Part shown: in pieces, positions 35,217-46,831 of the stretch
How positions within the stretch are numbered: the first letter of the stretch is position 1
How the letters are laid out: each line of letters opens with the position of its first letter
Source: Chamaecyparis obtusa
Lineage: Eukaryota; Streptophyta; Pinopsida; Cupressales; Cupressaceae
Assembly: GCA_027943335.1 (NCBI GenBank)
Contig: BSBK01001302.1
Span: 1,189,501 to 1,253,500 of the forward strand
Direction: 5' to 3'
DNA: 64,000 nucleotides
Made by a program: the position numbers and the translations under genes
Notes under the pieces: model-generated
Databases searched by the model: none
Seen by the model: the letters and a program-made list of their open reading frames with translations, nothing else
Told to the model about the DNA's origin: nothing

Positions 35217-36401
35217 TTACATCATTAGAAATTCTCCTTGTTTAGCATCAGCAGGTCTGGATGAAGTGGAGTGGTATGATGAAGTGCTTTTTCCATCCTC
35301 TTCCTCTTGGATCAGTTGGATCCTCCTGTCTCCCTGCCTAGCATTATCTCCTCCTTTTTGTGGGCATCTAAAGGACTGATGTCCTGGTTGGTTGCAGGTA
35401 AAGCATTTTCCTATGAAGATAGTGCCTCCTCTACCTCTTCCATTTCCTCCTCCTCTATTGCCATTAGACCTCCTATCTCTAAAGGCTCCTCTTGTATTAG
35501 ACTCTATCTCAGAGCCCTGACTTTTTGTATCATCCTTGAAGAAGTTGTTCCTTCCTTGGAACCTTCCTCCTCTGCCTCTGAAATTATATCCTCCTCTTCC
35601 TCTATTAGAACTTGACTCTCCTCTTCTCCTTTGCTTTTCTTCAATCTTCAAGGCTAGATTGAAGCACTGATGGACAAATTCAAGAGTGACTAGAGTCAGT
35701 TCATCCTGAATACTGTATTTCAGGCCACTAATATATCTTGCCAACTTTTGTTTGTTGGTTTCATACACCTTTGCCCTAAGAGTTAAATTGTGAAACTCTT
35801 GGGTATATGTGCTAACATCCATGTCTTTTTGTTTGAGATTATGTAGCCTCTGATGTGTTAGGACCTCATAGTCCTCAGGAATGAATTGCTTCCTGATCTC
35901 TGCCTTCATCCTCTTCCATGTACTAATCTGGTCTTTTCCTTCATCTAGTCTTTCACTTTGCAAAAAGTTCCACCAACTAAGGGCTGGACCTTTGAGTTTT
36001 GCGTTTGCAATCTTAACCCTCTGACTTGCAGGGATTTGGTCACATTCAAAATGGTTATCAAGTGCCTCCAACCAGTCTAGGCACTCATCAGGGTTCAGTT
36101 TGCCATGGAAAGCAAGTATATCTCCTCCTTTTACTCCCACTCTCTCCAATGCTTGTAGGAGTGGCCTTTGGTCTGGTGGGATTATCTCATCATAGACATC
36201 CCTTTCAATCTCTTCTCCTTTAGACTCATCATTGTCACCATTCTTCATCTTACCCTTGAGTTTTTCTAACTCTCTTCTCATGTTTCTGTTCTCTTCCCTT
36301 ACTGCTCTACTCTCTGCCATTTGCTCCTTTACAAGCTTGGCCAATTCAACATTTGTGATCCTCAGAGGGATCTCCCTTTCTCCTTCTTCTCCTTCTGACA
36401 T
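35217..36401 (-). CDS. gag: Chromovirus Gag
   Basis: The likely start is MSEGEEGEREIPLRITNVEL at 36401; an upstream in-frame Met at 36467 lies in the LTR. A coiled-coil-like N-terminal region is followed by the capsid domain (AFHGKLNPDECLDWLEALD, LKGPALSWWNFLQ, ISTWKRMKAEIRKQFIP, DVSTYTQEFHNL). An Arg/Gly-rich tract and a CCHC zinc knuckle (CFTCNQPGHQSFRC) near the C-terminus bind RNA. The frame ends at a TAA (35217-35219). The same frame stays open after it into protease, so this stop either separates gag from pol or is a mutation. Confidence 0.88.
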   Translation of the reverse strand: MSEGEEGEREIPLRITNVELAKLVKEQMAESRAVREENRNMRRELEKLKGKMKNGDNDESKGEEIERDVYDEIIPPDQRPLLQALERVGVKGGDILAFHGKLNPDECLDWLEALDNHFECDQIPASQRVKIANAKLKGPALSWWNFLQSERLDEGKDQISTWKRMKAEIRKQFIPEDYEVLTHQRLHNLKQKDMDVSTYTQEFHNLTLRAKVYETNKQKLARYISGLKYSIQDELTLVTLEFVHQCFNLALKIEEKQRRRGESSSNRGRGGYNFRGRGGRFQGRNNFFKDDTKSQGSEIESNTRGAFRDRRSNGNRGGGNGRGRGGTIFIGKCFTCNQPGHQSFRCPQKGGDNARQGDRRIQLIQEEEDGKSTSSYHSTSSRPADAKQGEFLMM

Positions 36402-36437
36402 CTTGTCACTTTCCAACCTTCTCAAGATCCTCCTGAT

Positions 36438-36449
36438 GCTCTGATACCA
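36438..36449 (-). promoter_or_regulatory. Primer-binding site, initiator tRNA-Met
   Basis: TGGTATCAGAGC on the minus strand, two bases inside the 5' LTR: exact complement of the 3' end of plant initiator tRNA-Met, the primer for first-strand DNA synthesis. Confidence 0.93.
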
Positions 36450-36451
36450 CC

Positions 36452-37998
36452 TGATGCAGAGTGGCACAGTGGAAGGTTAATCTTCAAGACCTTTAAGTTC
36501 TAGTGCTCCCCAAACACTAAGTCTTCAACAAAACTCCTAAGAATTTCCTCAACACTTTACTTTGATTTCTATATCCCTTCAACAATCCTAAGGATATCAA
36601 CTTAATCCACAAATCCCCTTTTTCAACTTATCACAACAATCTACTGACTTGTTCCACAAACCAGCTACAGGAACTAAGATGGAAACAGTTGAAGTTCCTG
36701 TCACTACTCACACATACACCTGAATGAATGATGGAATTTGGAGATGTTCAACTACCCAAACAATATCTCACAAGACCAACTCCTAGTCTACTCCAGCACT
36801 CCAAGAATCTTCCAAAGAACACAGACCTAGTAGGGCCCTAGTAGGCTTGGTTTTCAAAGGAAGACAAATGAAATGGGTGCATAGATAGAAGATAGGCATT
36901 AGGATCTCTTCAAGGGTATCTGAGAACACCTAATCCACCTTCTAATCACTTACTTTGCTCTTCTACAATACTGAATATGCAATTTCCTATAATTCAGGAC
37001 CAAATACCTTCATATATTTGGCCTAGGGCTTGCAAGCAAAATTCCTTCCCTCTAACTCTACAACTCCTACTCCTAAAATATGAAAATGCATTCTTAGATC
37101 TTTCATCTACATTGGGTTTTGTGTAATTTGGGTGGTACAGTCGCGATCTTTACCCCCATTTGCCCAAAACCCTTGTCTACCTAGGGTTTACCAGTTATTT
37201 GTAAAGAAAATGTTGTAACTCTGCAAAGGGATCACCAAAATGAATCAAACCAAGTGCATTAGGAAGATAACTCAACAATATTTCCTCTCAAAACATCAGT
37301 CTCTCACTCCCAGATCGTACACAATTAGAACAACAGGGTTTTTAACACAGAAAACCAGGGAATTTTTATTGATAGTGTAAGAAATACGTACATATAGTCA
37401 ACCTCTTTTATTGGGAAGGTTGATAGACACATTTATACATCATTTCCATTGATCAACCACCTTTGATTTGGTTGGGATCGGTTATAACTCACTGATTTGT
37501 CTATTCGACAACTTGTGACAGAAAGTTGCAAAGTTGTTTAGCAACTTTTGAAAAGTTGCATAGCAACTTTTATTGCAGCTTTGCATTTTTGGATCCTATG
37601 AAGTCTAAAGACTTTCTCACCTCTAAGAAACCTATGAAATCCTTTTCTAAAGTCTTTGCACTTTATTGAGACCATATTCTATGTCCTACACCCTATCTTA
37701 GCCCTATAGGTCTCTAAGGTTCATGGTTTATAGAATCACCAAATGAACTTAGAGCCTTTACAAATGGGCTTTTTGTGAACTCAAAAATACTCTAAACATC
37801 TTTGTTGCCATGTGCTCTTATCATGAGCTAGTCTAAGATCTCAAGACAAGAAGAAACAAATATAGAGTGAAGATATGCAATGGAAGGCTTAATACTGCCT
37901 TATTAGATCTTTGATGTGCCTCCATTGGTGAATGTCCTGAATGAATGCTTCAAATCATTACTTCAAATCCTGCCATGAGCTTAGAGTGCTTTGCACCA
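36452..37998 (-). repeat. 5' LTR of the chromovirus
   Basis: Partner of 30180-31725, with the same TGGTGCAAAG...CTCTGCATCA ends. It contains the promoter of the element. Confidence 0.95.
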
Positions 37999-38003
37999 CT
38001 ATA
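37999..38003. repeat. Target-site duplication CTATA (right)
   Basis: Partner of 30175-30179. Confidence 0.9.
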
Positions 38004-40680
38004 TGTACCTTGTTTTCATCCTCATAGTTAGCTTAGAAATATTCTAGGATAAGATTTTTCTATATATGTCTCTTACAAAGTTTTCAAATTGCCTTTTGGG
38101 TTCAATGAGGAACTTTACCATAAGCATATAAATTCAATATCTAGATTATTCTTCATTGGAAATCTTGGCATGAAGAGGGGAAGAGATATATAAGAATTGA
38201 CACTAACAAGAAACTAGAGACCAACTCTATGTTTTCTAGATAAGACTTTGTAGACTTCACATAATTGTCTAGTAAGCTCCAAAAGTAATTATATGCATAA
38301 TGTTTAGAAATTGGATGAACTAATCTCCTCGTGATGTAATGGCAGAAAAAGCTTCAAGAGAAATGCAAAATATGATTCATTCTCTTGACCTTATTTAAAT
38401 TTGATCTAAGAGTAAAATGTGTAAGTTACTTTTTGTTTTCCTCAAGAAATTGTTAAAACTCTTATCAACCCAAGGAATACAAGTCTTCTCACCATAAGAT
38501 ATACCAATAAAGTTATATAAAGTATCTTTTCAATTCCAATAATTGTACTCTCTTTATTTTTAAGATTTACAACAACAAAACAAAACATCCAATCCTAGAA
38601 TAATCTCATAAATAATGTTGAATAAGTCATCATTATTTAAAGAGTTATTCCTTCAAAGAACCTTTAGAAACCTTACTTGGGAAAATAATATTTTTACTAA
38701 CCAATTCTTGTTACCAAATTTTGAACATGTTAGGATTCAAGTTGTAATATTTTTTACTTTGGTTAATAATCAGAGAATTATATTTTGACAAGAAATATAG
38801 GGATCTAAAAGTATCCTCAATACTCTTTTGAGTGATGTCTAAAAATAGAAACCTAAATAATCTTTGGAGTGATGACTAAAAATAGTATCCTCAATTCTCT
38901 TTGGAGTGATGTCTAAAAATATCCTATTTGCAAGAACAACGAATTTTCTAGTATAAAGATCATTAAGTTTTGCACAAGTAATAACCAAATCAAAAGATTG
39001 AAGACACGTGAAAAATGCAACACTTGAACTATCACATTATGAATAATACACCTTGTTCAAGCTATTTTGTCATCAATATTAACTATATAATAAATCTTCC
39101 ATGTTCACATGCCCCACATTGGTATCTAATACATCTTCAAATGAACATATCATCTTCCAGATGAGGGTGACAATCCTTTGAATTTAGATATCATTCTTTA
39201 GCATTGGGTGAAGTCATATAAAAGCACTGCAGGAGGTTACTTTGTGAGTAGCAAGACTATAATAACAAGAATTTTTATTTTTTTGCAAGTCTTTAAAGCA
39301 TTAAAGTTGTAGAACTATCAAATACAAGGTATCAAGAGGTTTCAAATTTACACTTTTCATACACTACAAGGTTTTGGGTGTGGGGGCAAATTTTGCAAAT
39401 GTTTGCTTGACTTCAACAATGCACAATTGAACACATCAAGATATCAAATGCAGGAGCGTTTTAGTGAGAAAAATTTAAACAACAATGATGTTTCAAAGAA
39501 TAAATTTCTATAAAGGTGTTGGCAAGTTTCTTGATGTGCACATGTGAAGTTCACAAATTTGCAATGGATGAGTATGGGGGGATAGGGAAACCTTGCAAAA
39601 TATGTGTGCACATCAAAAGTAATAAATATAAATAAAAAAATCTATCGTCAATGTTAATTCACTAAGTTGGGAGATGTAGAAGCACATATGCACTTTACAA
39701 CTTTATGAGACTTCAACAAGAGTAACACAGTTATGTGACACTCTCATAACCATGAGCCTTCAAGTATGTGGGGTTGTGGAACAATTGAGCAAGTAAGCTT
39801 GCTATTCATAAATTTCTTGAAAAATCCTCGTAAGATTGATTTTATTGTCTTGAAATAGCAACTAAGATATCCTAGATAGACTTACAAGCTGATGCAAAAA
39901 TCATGGGAACATTTGATGTCAATACATAGCTCATTGAAAACAAAATTGAAGGACTCAAAATTAGTATTGAGAGCCACATCAAGGTACATGACAACTTGAG
40001 AAGGCTTGGACATAGGGAAAAGAGAAAAATCTAATTGTAGGACATGTTTGCAACTCTTCATTCCATGTTGATTGTAGTTGACTAACCTCATCTCCTCCTT
40101 GCAAAGAGTTTTTTTGCCATCCTTGGTGTAGCTACAATGATTATGAGGGAAGTCAAGAAGCACACTTTCAACAAATTTTCTAAGTGAAGAATTACATATG
40201 ACATTTAAAACTAGTTGAAGCCTTTTGACTTCAAGTAGTTTTGATTTGTTCTTTCTGTTATATTTTGTGGCTATTAGTTTACAAAATCAATGTTATTATT
40301 CTTACATAACTTTCATACTTGATTTATGGTCTATATTGTTAATTTTAATTATATCATTGTAGAAAGATTTAAGCCTTTTCAAAAACTCAACTTGAAAATT
40401 AATAAACAAAATCTAACTCATTTTAAAAATTAAATATCACAAAATTAAAATCCTCAAATTTGTCAATGTGAAAAAATTATAATAACTATAGATAAAACAT
40501 AAATATATCTTATGTAATAAATTTCATTAATATAAAACATCATAAAAAAATCTGTCATATACTACGAAATAATTTACAATAAGAATAGGAAAATTAATGA
40601 ATACCCATTAAGATTTTAGTAGCATTATATCTTCTTGGACTAAGAGTTGACTACGGAGGGAAATCTGATTAATCAAATTC
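38004..40680. other. Intergenic AT-rich sequence between chromovirus and MATE fragment
   Basis: No gene or element recognised. A 93-codon minus-strand open frame (39882-40163) shows no known domain. Near-repeats occur at 38815-38930 (AATCTTTGGAGTGATG-like). Confidence 0.4.
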
Positions 40681-40845
40681 ATCTCAGCTTCATTAGTTAT
40701 ATGTTGAAGTCTTTCACCAACAACCTTTCTACTTCATCTCAGCTTCATTAGTTATACGTTGAAGTCTTTCACCAACAACCTTCTTATTTCATCTCAGCTT
40801 CATTAGTTATACGTTGAAGTCTTTCACCAACAACCTTTCTACTTC
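40681..40845. repeat. 55-bp tandem repeat, three copies
   Basis: Three consecutive 55-bp units beginning ATCTCAGCTTCATTAGTTAT, differing at a few bases. They lie 65 bp past the stop codon of the MATE fragment, so probably in or just beyond its 3' UTR. Confidence 0.9.
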
Positions 40846-40908
40846 ACCAATAGATAAAAAATCTATTTAAGATTATTTCTTTTATTAGTACATGAAGCAG
40901 CTATTACC

Positions 40909-43900
40909 TTAGAAGTTAGACAAATCTTTTGGAGACCAAATACTGACTCTATCTCTGGCATGAGCAACCTGCAAACAGTACAGAAGTATAATAAATTATA
41001 AATGTAACTAGAACTTAAAATAAATCACCGTCATTTGAAAATTATATGTATTTAGAGAGTAAAAAAGATTTAGTATTTACTGCTTTTTCCCAGTCACATC
41101 GATACACAATAAAAGCCAGAACAATCATCTGAACTGCTGTCCCACATATCATTCCAGTCCATATCCCCTGCCACATAAAATAATGCATTTAAATTCGAGA
41201 AATTAAGGTTGAGAAATATCTACAAGTTTAAGGAAATCAACTGTTTAAACAGTATATATTAATGACTGATTTTAAAACTAATAGTATTAAATAGTTAAAA
41301 TTGACTAATTTTTTTTAGACTTTATTTATTTTTTAGGGCGCGGGCTAAGTTCTAGACAGAATGTACCAAAGACAAAAAAAAAGTCACACTTTTGTTTTCA
41401 GATTTGTAAAAACACAGTGATTTTTTTCAAAAAAATTTTAGTTTTTGACCATAAAATGTGCAGATCATGAAGAACAGATACTGAAAATTTCACAAAAATC
41501 TGTTGTATTTTCCATTCTTTGAAATTTAGTCAACTGTGCATTCTGTCTGAAACTTAGCCACGTCCATTCTTTAGTATATGTTGTTTAAAGGCACCCGAAC
41601 CAAAAAGATGAACAACTAAAAAAATTGTTTGTAATTCACAGAAAATTACTAAAATTTTCATTTTTTCTGATATTGGATGTCAAACTCACCAAAACGCCCT
41701 GCTTAAACACCCAACCAAGCATCATTCCAAATGGGACACCAATCACATAATAACACCCAATATTGATGTAAGCAACGTAAGACTGCCATCCCGATCCCAC
41801 CGCTACTCCTGCAACGTAATAAGGAAGAACAATTCATATGTAATGAGAAATTAAGTTTGATTTATTCAGTCTTTATGTTCCTTTTGAAATACCATGTTTA
41901 CAGCATTGTCAAAAACATGTTTGATTCAAATAAGCTGGAGGAAAAAATACAGGGGTATATAAAAAGGGATATGTTGTGTTTTTTTCTTTGTTCAATGTGT
42001 GAAATCACATCTAATTGGAATTGCTTTACCTGAAAGTATTGGCTGAATACTGTTGAGGAGGACAGAAAAGGCCAGCAAAATTGACAATCTTGAAACCGCT
42101 TTTATGATTATGGTACTACTTGTGAAGAGCAAAGCAAATTCCCGGCGAAGTAGAATAATGAGTAGAGAAAAAATAAGTCCGATCATAGTTGAAGTAATTG
42201 CAGAAACAATAACTGCAAATTTGGCTCCCTTGCCATTTCCTGCACCCAGCTCATTGGCCACCCTCACTCTGCATTCACAAGTAAACAATATTTTTAGGGT
42301 AGAATAGACAACATACAATAGAAATGGAAATAGACATCAGATATTTTATAGTCTATGATATCAAACGATATTTTTAGGTCTACAGATGGCTTACAATATA
42401 TGTACAATCTGTTTTTTTGTCTACAGGTGTCTTACTATATATGTGATTACCCTTGGTCTACAGATGGCTTACAATATATGAAACTATTCTTGGGTGTTTT
42501 TGGATCAACGGATGGCTCACAATATATGGACAATTTGTTTTTGGGTATCTGTTTTCAGATCTACAAATAACATATTATATATATAACTGTCTCGCACTTC
42601 ATATAGAAGACACCTAACTATACTACAAACAAGGTATATGTACATTACTTCTTTTAGATTTTAACAATTGACCTCTCTTCAAAAATACAAGCTCTCCACC
42701 ATCAATCCAACTCAAGTGTACTAACTCAATTGTACTAACAAATTATTTGACGATATACTATCACCTTGATTGAAGCAGAATTTGTAACTGCACATTTGAA
42801 TTTTATAGATACACAAGGCAGAGCTAATGATTACATTCTGATTCAATGGAGTAATGAAATGCAAGGACTCTGTTCCAAAGTCCATTGTAGTTATGACTGG
42901 ATGTAGCCCATTGAAAAGTGGCTTATTCTAGAATTCAGATATAGAAAGAAAATATGGAGATTATTTGTGAGTCAGAAGCTTTAGAAGTGGCTACTTAGAT
43001 TAATGGTTCAGTTAGTCATATATTTAGTTGCACTGTGCAGAACCAGGTCCTACGAATAAAACTCTTAACCACTTGACATTGTACAAGACTTCATTATAAA
43101 AAAAGGATGGTGATTTCCACAGGGAAGATGAAAACAAGTAGACTAAGATAAGCATGCTGTGCTTAGAACTTCTGCACAAACAGAGACTGCAGCAGATAAA
43201 GAAACAGGAGATTGAAAAGGCTGATTTGTACATAATAATGCTGGAACGAGATTTTATGAAAATCAATGTACTTGAAGATTATTGAAAATTGTCAATGAAT
43301 TAATTATATTTTATCTTCTAGAATTGAAAGGACGATAAACAAATAACACTTCCTGTCCTTGGTACAGGCACTTAATTGTGAGCTCAGTTGGGTATGCCTT
43401 CAAAACAGCTATGTAGAACTCAAAAATATAATTTTAAGGAAATCTATATCTGCAAATATCAGCAACATAAATGAGTTTCAAAATAGAGGTATTAGGGACA
43501 GAGGAATTAGTAATTGAACATCTTAATTTTACACTCTTTAATTTTTTTGGTAAAAATATCAAATCACTCTCAATTTTTTATTTGACAAATCTATTATTTA
43601 TAACTAAGGCTTCAAGGCCACATCATCAAATATGATGTCATATCAGCATGTTTTTTTGTCAAAGTGTCCAAAAATGCCCAAAAAAAAGTGAGACCTATAC
43701 TTATGCACTAAATTATGTTTTATTGGTGTACTGATGTGAGATCACATGATTTGTTACTTTTTGGATCTACCCAATACATTTCATTAGATGAATAATTATT
43801 ATCAATAATAATATTTTAAAGACATAACTATTGATACAATATTGTCAAAAATAGTGAACGTTAAACCAATAAGTACTATCATAATTATTAAAATAGAACT

Positions 43901-44863
43901 CAACTACTAGATCATCTGCTTAACATTTATATCTTTTCCATTTCAATTCAATACAAGAATTACTTTCTACATGCATCAATACATACACAGTAGCTGCAAA
44001 GAAACCAAGTGGTATCATCATCTCCCACGTACTGATGCTCATGCTGCAAAAAAAACATATCAACGTTTTAAAACCATAGTTTTTGAACCCTTGCTTATAA
44101 ATAAACATTAAAAAAACAAAGCTTTTTGTACCGATTTTTACCAGATAGTCAGGGAATCAATTGCAACTAGTGAATCTGGCAGATATCCTACCAAGAGAAC
44201 CGGTATTCTGTAATACCAACTCTCTACACTGTTCACAAGATGAAAGCATGTTAGCACCATCTGAACATATTTTAAACACCCACATACAATTTCCTATCTC
44301 ATATAACAGAATTGACAACTAACCAAAGCCAGACACTAGATGCAGCAGAGAGCTTGAAAAAAGGCCACAATTCTGAGAAGGCATCTTTGGACAGGCATGT
44401 CCATGACAGTGGACAACCCCCACAGGTGGCATAAAGAATTAGGGCAATTGTGGGCATCCACCATGCCAAATTCAATGCAGTTACCACACCAATCAACCCC
44501 ATCTCAAATTTAATAATAAACATCCAGCTCATAAAATATGGACGATCAAAGAGGTTGCAGAGATCCATGCAATGACCATATTTTTCAACTGAGACTGCAA
44601 AAACATCTGAGTGGGAAGGAAGAATACAAATGAGAAATGTTGAGGAATGAACCACATTGAAACTTTTCCTGTTAATTCAGCAATGTCATCCGCCTGTCCA
44701 AAGATCTTCAAGATGGGGTTGCATATATATAAACTGGTAAGAGAAGAATTGCAGAACCCAAGATGACAAGCCATGCCCGCTGTAAATATAGTCCCAACAT
44801 ATGATATTGCCCAGCACCAAAAGCCTGCCCACACAAGGTCTCCAGGGCGCTTACCATTCCTAA
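40909..44863 (-). pseudogene. MATE efflux transporter (DETOXIFICATION-like) fragment
   Basis: Seven exons of a multidrug-and-toxin extrusion antiporter on the minus strand: about 44863-44324, 44228-44142, 44043-43990, 42268-42030, 41808-41690, 41167-41081 and 40968-40909. Most have matching GT-AG borders and phases. Signatures are ALETLCGQAFGAGQYHMLG, GQADDIAELTGKVSMWFIPQ, WYYRIPVLLVGYLP, VRVANELGAGN, NSIQPILSG, GSGWQSYVAYINIGCYYVIG and GIWTGMICGTAVQ. MATE proteins export metabolites across vacuolar or plasma membranes with H+ or Na+. The first exon, with the N-terminus and first helices, is not found upstream to 56 kb. The first visible exon has two single-base deletions (about 44712 and 44531). 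The donor after GFFAA reads ACTGTGTATG, off by one from the needed phase. It is therefore probably non-functional. Confidence 0.85.
42360..42570. repeat. Imperfect tandem repeat in a MATE intron
   Basis: About four diverged copies of a unit containing CTACAGATGGCTTACAATAT, within the intron between the third and fourth visible exons. Confidence 0.7.
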
Positions 44864-45241
44864 CTGCCAAATTCAGTTCCAAATCCAGAATATCAAAACA
44901 AAACATTTATAAAGTACAGTATATTGTTCTTTATAAGAATGATTTTGTTTTCTTTTTACATCAATGTTTTAGATCATATTTTGTGTTCTATCATCAGAAT
45001 TAATGAAAGAACTGAAGGAGAAAAATTGCAGATGATAGATTACAGAATTGATGAAAAAAAAGAAAACACAATCGTTCCGTGTGCCTTGTTGCTTTTAAAA
45101 CTGATTGTGTGTTCTTTTCTTTTTGTATCAATGTTTCCAATCACACTCTGTGATCCACCATTATCACACACTGTGTGATTCATCATTTAATCAAGACGAA
45201 ATGAAATAATGTACAATTTTATAATCTTGATACCAAATTCA

Positions 45242-45545
45242 CACTAATACATTTTGGGTCATTTTGCGACGGCTATGTGTCGCAATTGCGACAGCTATGT
45301 GTCGCAATAGCAACACCCATAGACGTCGCTGTTTTTTAGTCGCAAATTGCGACGTCTATGGGTATCCGTCGCAATTGCGACACCTATCCGTCGCAATGTG
45401 GCTAAGATTTAAGAAGCGGCATGGCCGTCGCCCCCCCGTCGCATGGCTTCGGAGGGCCGTCGCAATCGCGACGGACCTCCCAAGCAATTGCGACGGGCGC
45501 CTGCATCGCATTGCGACGGGTTTCCATCGCAATTGCGACGCCCGT
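45242..45545. repeat. GC-rich block of GTCGCAATTGCGAC palindromes (CACTA-like end)
   Basis: A GC-rich island in an AT-rich neighbourhood. It holds the 14-bp perfect palindrome GTCGCAATTGCGAC at 45279-45292 and 45368-45381, and many CGTCGC/GCGACGG half-sites. It begins with CACTA at 45242. Subterminal GCGACGG/CCGTCGC repeats next to a CACTA end are typical of CACTA-type miniature elements. No matching TAGTG end is visible, so the element is partial or the label is wrong. Confidence 0.45.
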
Positions 45546-45587
45546 GGGTGGATTTAAAAAAAAAAATTAATTTAATACATTGCTTAT

Positions 45588-46016
45588 GAACCACATTAAT
45601 GCTTTTTTCTTTCAACAAATGAGGACAGCCACTGTAAAGACAACATGATAATGTACACTCACTGTAAGGACAGTCACAAATGAGGACATCTCACAGTGAC
45701 TGTCCCTAGTGTAATTGCCACTATTCAGCCACATTAATGCTTTTCTTCTTCAACAAATGAGGATAGTCACTGTAAAGACAACATGATAATGTACACTCAC
45801 TGTGAGTGTACATTATCATGTTGTCTTTACAGTGACTATCCTCATTTGTTGAAGAAGAAAAGCATTAATGTGGCTGAATAGCAATACATTCAAGTGGCAA
45901 TTACACTAGGGACAGTCACTGTGAGATGTCCTCATTTGTGACTGTCCTTACAGTGAGTGTACATTATCATGTTGTCTTTACAGTGAGTGTACATTATCAT
46001 GTTGTCTTTACAGTGT
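45588..46016. repeat. Foldback element with long inverted arms
   Basis: A near-palindrome centred at 45801. The inner arms 45722-45799 and 45803-45880 (78 bp each) are perfect reverse complements with a 3-base loop. Further out, 45640-45721 pairs with about 45893-45990, interrupted only by a 13-bp extra segment on the right (45881-45893). It is built of the same modules as the array to the right (ACATGATAATGTACAC, GAGGACATCTCACAGTGACT, GTGTAATTGCCACTTGAA). A transcript would fold into a long hairpin. Confidence 0.85.
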
Positions 46017-46252
46017 CAATATATGCATTATTACTTAAACTGAAGAGTACTCTAAATAATATGTCATTGTGGAGTTCTGATTGCTTCCAATTTGATATAC
46101 GCTTGTTCTACTTATGTATCCAGCATCATGTAAGAAAAGTTGATGCTTTTAAATAGATTCATTTAGCCATGAAATGCCTGTGCATGTTACATACAAGATT
46201 CCAAGGCCCAAAACTGATTACTCATTATAATTCATGTACAGAATGATAATCA

Positions 46253-46513
46253 ACCACAACGAGGCATGCATAGGCGCTGCTTAGATTTTGAGGCATCAGA
46301 AGCTCGTAGAAGAAACTTGACCAATGGCTCATGGAATGCAACAAACTTATTGCCTAAAACAGGAGCATTGGTAACCACAGATGATGGTTTTGAAAAGAAC
46401 ACTTCACCATCAATGTCACGTGAGGGAACTGCAATTTCTGATGGCAAGTAACTTGTAGTATATAAGAGAGATGCAGGTACAGATGCTGGGAATACATTGC
46501 TAATGAACCACAT
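46253..46513 (-). other. Protein-like open frame embedded between repeat modules
   Basis: 87 codons on the minus strand. Residues after the first six or so (VFPASVPASLLYTTSYLPSE, IAVPSRDIDGEVFFSKPSSV, LGNKFVAFHEPLVKFLLRAS) look like protein rather than repeat-derived sequence. The first codons overlap a repeat module. I do not recognise the family. It could be a captured C-terminal exon of a host gene or chance. Confidence 0.25.
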
Positions 46514-46831
46514 TAATGCTTTTTTCCTTCAACAAATGAGGACAGTCACTTTAAAGACAACATGATAATGTACACTCACTGTAAGGATAGTCACAAATGA
46601 CGACATCTCACAGTGACTGTCCCTTGTGTAATTGCCACTTGAATGTATTGCTATTCAGCCACATTAATGCTTTTCTTCTTCAACAAATGAGGATAGTCAC
46701 TCTAAAGACAACATGATAATGTACACGGGCTGTAAGTGTACATTATCATGTTGTCTTTACAGTGACTGTCCTCCTTCAAGTGGCAATTACACAAGGGACA
46801 GTCACTGTAAAGGCAACATGATAATGTAGAG

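Larger units (their letters stand above)
30180..37998 (-). mobile_element. Complete chromovirus (Ty3/gypsy with chromodomain)
   Basis: 7,819-bp minus-strand element. LTRs lie at 30180-31725 and 36452-37998, with 5-bp target duplication CTATA (30175-30179 and 37999-38003), a primer-binding site matching initiator tRNA-Met and a polypurine tract. Domain order is Gag with zinc knuckle, protease, RT, RNase H, integrase, chromodomain. By eye the two LTRs differ at roughly 25-30 of 1,546 positions, so the insertion is relatively young. Coding is broken by four stop codons and one frameshift. It inserted between PEX11B and the MATE fragment. Confidence 0.95.

Noticed and set aside
36402..36467. Upstream in-frame ATG at 36467 for chromovirus Gag
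   Set aside because: It lies inside the LTR and spans the primer-binding site; the Met at 36401 starts a conserved-looking coiled-coil region.
39882..40163. 93-codon minus-strand open frame
   Set aside because: No domain, no splice partners and no homology to neighbouring elements that I can see.
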